Source of the DNA: an uncultured Bacilli bacterium
GTDB lineage: Bacteria; Bacillota_I; Bacilli_A; RF39; UBA660
Direction of reading: 5' to 3'
Assembly: GCA_947585885.1 (NCBI GenBank)
Contig: CANPXI010000058.1
Location: 1 to 6,546 of the forward strand
Length of the DNA stretch: 6,546 nucleotides
A program made the translations under genes and the position numbers. Below the pieces are notes generated by a model. The model saw nothing but the letters and a program-made list of their open reading frames with translations. It was not told where the DNA came from and did not search any database. Of this stretch, positions 5,365 to 6,546 are shown piece by piece. Within the stretch, counting starts at the first letter, position 1. Each line of letters opens with the position of its first letter.

Positions 5365-5871
5365 ATGTTTAAAGAGAATATTTGGGTTGTAGCATTTAGT
5401 ATATTAGCGATTATATTATGGGTTATTAGTGTACAAGAAAAGAAACAGTATAAGATTTTATTTTTAGAGGGACTTGCAAATTTAGCATATACTATTTCTT
5501 ATTTTTTACTAGGAGCATACACTCCTAGTTCTATGAATTTTGTTTCTACTATAAGATGTTTTATTTTTAGTAAAGATAGAAAAGAGAATAAAGATATTCC
5601 TGGGTATTATTTAGCTTTCTTTCTTATTTTGCTCGTAGTGTTTGGGTTTATAACTTTTCGTGGGTTTTTATCTTTAATACCTATAATTATTACTGCTTTT
5701 TATACTATATCTTCATATTTAAATGATTCTAAATATTTAAGGATAGTGTTTTTAGTAATGGCATTTGTTTGGATATTTTATAATTATATGGTAGGAGCAT
5801 ATGTATGTATTATTGGTAATGTTTTAGAGATTATTTCAGGAGTTATTTCTTTAATTAGATTTAAAAAGTAA
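5365..5871 (+). CDS. YgjV-like multi-pass inner-membrane protein
   Basis: This 168-aa, strongly hydrophobic protein has about six membrane helices (roughly 5-22, 30-52, 80-97, 99-118, 125-142 and 144-164). The pattern ISVQEKKQYKILFLEGLANL...FLLGAYTPSSMNFVSTIR (21-64) resembles the YgjV family, with a Q plus basic residues after helix 1, a 'LLGA' turn and a conserved N...R pair. The second half looks like a weak repeat of the first (both have a xxGAYxxxxxN motif: 49-58 and 143-152), as expected for a protein built from two related three-helix units. Function in this family is unknown. GGAG (5356-5359) is the ribosome-binding site, 5 nt before ATG. It is the last gene of the lepB unit and ends inside the two-way terminator. 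Confidence 0.75.
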   Translation: MFKENIWVVAFSILAIILWVISVQEKKQYKILFLEGLANLAYTISYFLLGAYTPSSMNFVSTIRCFIFSKDRKENKDIPGYYLAFFLILLVVFGFITFRGFLSLIPIIITAFYTISSYLNDSKYLRIVFLVMAFVWIFYNYMVGAYVCIIGNVLEIISGVISLIRFKK

Positions 5872-5896
5872 TTAAGGCGCATCTTAATTACTTTTT
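5863..5896. terminator. Bidirectional terminator with both stop codons in its stem
   Basis: AAAAAGTAATTAAG (5863-5876) and its perfect reverse complement (5883-5896) form a 14-bp stem around GCGCAT. Read in either direction it ends in five T; on the plus strand the T-rich tail continues (CTTTTC). The plus-strand gene's TAA (5869-5871) and the minus-strand gene's TAA (5890-5888) occupy mirror-image positions, so both genes finish with the same bases and the same Lys-Lys-stop. Confidence 0.9.
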
Positions 5897-6166
5897 CTTT
5901 TCATCAACTCTTTTAGCAATAATTATCTTTTTTTCGTCATATGTGATTAGATCACTACTAGTTACTGTTTTTCCTAATAGGTTAGAGATACTTATAGATA
6001 TTCTATCTAACATTTCTAGTGATGGATTTCTTTTTCCTTTTTCTAACTGATTTATATATATCAAGCTTGTGTCAATTGTCTCGGCGAATTTTTCTTGTGA
6101 TAGTTTTGATAAATGCCTATAATATTTTAGATTTATTGCTAAAATATCTTTACTTTTTAATTTAAT
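5888..6166 (-). CDS. XRE-family HTH regulator with probable ATT start codon
   Basis: The minus strand encodes a clear Cro/C1-type HTH protein of 92-94 aa. It reads DILAINLKYYRHLSKLSQEK, then FAETIDTSLIYINQLEKGKR and NPSLEMLDRISISISNLLGK, and then a basic tail ending EKKK. The frame is open from an in-frame TAA just upstream, but there is no ATG, GTG or TTG before the domain: the first TTG is codon 37, inside the HTH, and the first ATG is codon 54. A near-perfect ribosome-binding site AGGAGG lies at 6181-6176 (minus strand). ATT codons follow 3 nt (6172-6170) and 9 nt (6166-6164) after it. I place the start at 6166 because 9 nt is a workable spacing. The alternative is an ATG lost by mutation or sequencing error. 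It converges on the YgjV-like gene and probably represses its own divergent region (6182-6500). Confidence 0.75.
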   Translation of the reverse strand: MKLKSKDILAINLKYYRHLSKLSQEKFAETIDTSLIYINQLEKGKRNPSLEMLDRISISISNLLGKTVTSSDLITYDEKKIIIAKRVDEKKK

Positions 6167-6212
6167 TTTAATTCGCCTCCTATTCTTAAAAACTAGTTAT
6201 TAATCAATTGAT

Positions 6213-6218
6213 ATTATA
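6213..6218 (-). promoter_or_regulatory. Probable -10 of the minus-strand HTH gene
   Basis: On the minus strand 6218-6213 reads TATAAT. Predicted +1 is near 6206, about 25 nt before the AGGAGG ribosome-binding site. The -35 region (about 6236-6241) has no recognisable hexamer, so the promoter may be weak or need an activator. Confidence 0.5.
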
Positions 6219-6239
6219 TGAAAATATCTATTTTATATC

Positions 6240-6259
6240 TTTATAACAGTAGTTATAAA
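6240..6259. promoter_or_regulatory. 20-bp dyad, candidate operator
   Basis: TTTATAAC (6240-6247) and GTTATAAA (6252-6259) are perfect inverted repeats around AGTA. The site covers the expected -35 zone of the minus-strand HTH promoter and lies 43 bp before the plus-strand -35. Two shorter palindromes sharing CAATTG flank it: ATCAATTGAT (6203-6212) and ACAATTGT (6261-6268). This arrangement is typical of an autoregulated Cro/C1-type control region. Binding is inference. Confidence 0.45.
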
Positions 6260-6301
6260 AACAATTGTAAAAAAGTACCAAAAAATGGGGATATTTTCTG
6301 G

Positions 6302-6331
6302 TTGACTATATAATGCTGTTTATGATAAAAT
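6302..6331 (+). promoter_or_regulatory. Promoter P1 toward the gene at 6501
   Basis: TTGACT (6302-6307), an 18-base spacer and TAAAAT (6326-6331) with TGA (6323-6325) give an extended -10 promoter. Predicted +1 is near 6338, leaving a leader of about 163 nt. A TATAAT at 6309-6314 overlaps the spacer but lacks a -35. Confidence 0.55.
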
Positions 6332-6337
6332 TTTATG

Positions 6338-6500
6338 TGATAAGGGATATGTTTTGGTGAGCATATATATAAGGAGGATTGATAAATAATAAAGGAGAGA
6401 AATATACTATATTACTAGTATGTACTTATATTGTTTATTGATACAATTATAGTTTTATATATAGTAGTACATATTTTTAAAAGAAGTGGAAGGAGAATTT
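6338..6500 (+). other. Long leader with several ribosome-binding sites and mini-ORFs
   Basis: No ordinary gene is present between the HTH gene and 6501. The stretch carries AAGGAGG (6371-6377), AAGGAG (6392-6397) and AAGGAG (6490-6495); only the last has an ATG at proper distance. After the first, a TTG (6379) or ATA (6382) opens about 20 codons with a hydrophobic end (YTILLVCTYIVY), stopping at 6441. TACTATAT (6405-6412) pairs with ATATAGTA (6459-6466), and TATGTACT (6419-6426) with AGTACATA (6466-6473), so a hairpin is possible. It may be an untranslated regulatory leader or encode a very small peptide. Confidence 0.4.
6438..6465 (+). promoter_or_regulatory. Possible second promoter P2 for the gene at 6501
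   Basis: TTGATA (6438-6443), a 16-base spacer and TATAGT (6460-6465) would start transcription near 6472, 29 nt before the ATG and just ahead of its ribosome-binding site. The region is extremely AT-rich, so a chance match is possible. Confidence 0.4.
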
Positions 6501-6546
6501 ATGAAAAATAAGAAAATTATTGGTGGGATTATAGGAATTATAATTT
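6501..6546 (+). CDS. Start of a membrane or secreted protein (cut by window end)
   Basis: Only 15 codons are visible: MKNKKIIGGIIGIII. Three lysines followed by an uninterrupted hydrophobic stretch is the shape of a signal peptide or N-terminal membrane anchor. AAGGAG (6490-6495) lies 5 nt before the ATG, so initiation looks strong. The family cannot be told. It lies downstream of the divergent region also serving the minus-strand HTH gene, so it may be that regulator's target. Confidence 0.65.
   Translation, partial: MKNKKIIGGIIGIII

Noticed and set aside
6275..6285. Minus-strand TTTTTGGTAC, the same string as in the 183-210 promoter
   Set aside because: The hexamer after TGG is TACTTT, a poor -10, and it has no clear -35; probably chance in AT-rich DNA.
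6420..6452. ATG-started ten-codon ORF in the long leader
   Set aside because: The nearest ribosome-binding site ends more than 20 nt upstream, and the frame is too short to support as a gene.

Overview
The window comes from a very AT-rich Bacillota genome. Gene content and order suggest an uncultured Bacilli lineage such as the gut RF39-type or Acholeplasma-like relatives, but I infer that without a database. Strong Shine-Dalgarno sites, sigma-A-type promoters (several with an extended TGn -10), rimM-trmD and rplS-lepB adjacency all fit. TGA ends the TrmH-family gene and rimM exactly where the next gene begins, and TGG encodes Trp, so the standard bacterial code applies, not the Mycoplasma/Spiroplasma code.

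Layout. Positions 1-227 are non-coding. They hold a GC-rich perfect palindrome (15-30), a likely terminator (127-170) and a promoter for a 102-aa HTH protein with an antitoxin-like fold (228-536). That gene ends inside its own terminator. Next comes a same-strand cluster: a YgjP-type zinc metallopeptidase (564-1205, apparently leaderless), a SpoU/TrmH-family rRNA 2'-O-methyltransferase (1206-1922), rimM (1928-2395), trmD (2392-3054), a charged helical protein of unknown function (3064-3528) and an unrecognised HExxH protein (3534-4352). Junctions are overlapping or only a few bases apart, so this is one operon. rplS (4444-4782) has its own promoter inside the end of the preceding gene, a compact structured leader that probably is the L19 autoregulatory leader, and its own terminator. 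A further promoter drives lepB (4859-5353) and a YgjV-like membrane protein (5365-5871).

The YgjV-like gene meets a convergent minus-strand HTH gene (6166 down to 5888) at a 14-bp perfect inverted repeat that serves as a two-way terminator and contains both stop codons. The HTH gene has a strong ribosome-binding site but no ATG, GTG or TTG in front of its DNA-binding domain. ATT is the best start candidate, and conventional gene callers would probably miss the gene. Upstream of it, 6182-6500 is a divergent regulatory region with a 20-bp dyad, two plus-strand promoters and a long leader with several ribosome-binding sites. It leads to a truncated gene (from 6501) whose N-terminus looks like a membrane anchor or signal sequence.

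Functionally the core is translation: rRNA and tRNA methylation, 30S maturation, a 50S protein, then protein export (signal peptidase I). The least explained items are the two unknown genes between trmD and rplS, the ATT-start regulator with its divergent region, and the palindrome at the left edge. I saw no CRISPR array, insertion sequence, tRNA or rRNA gene.
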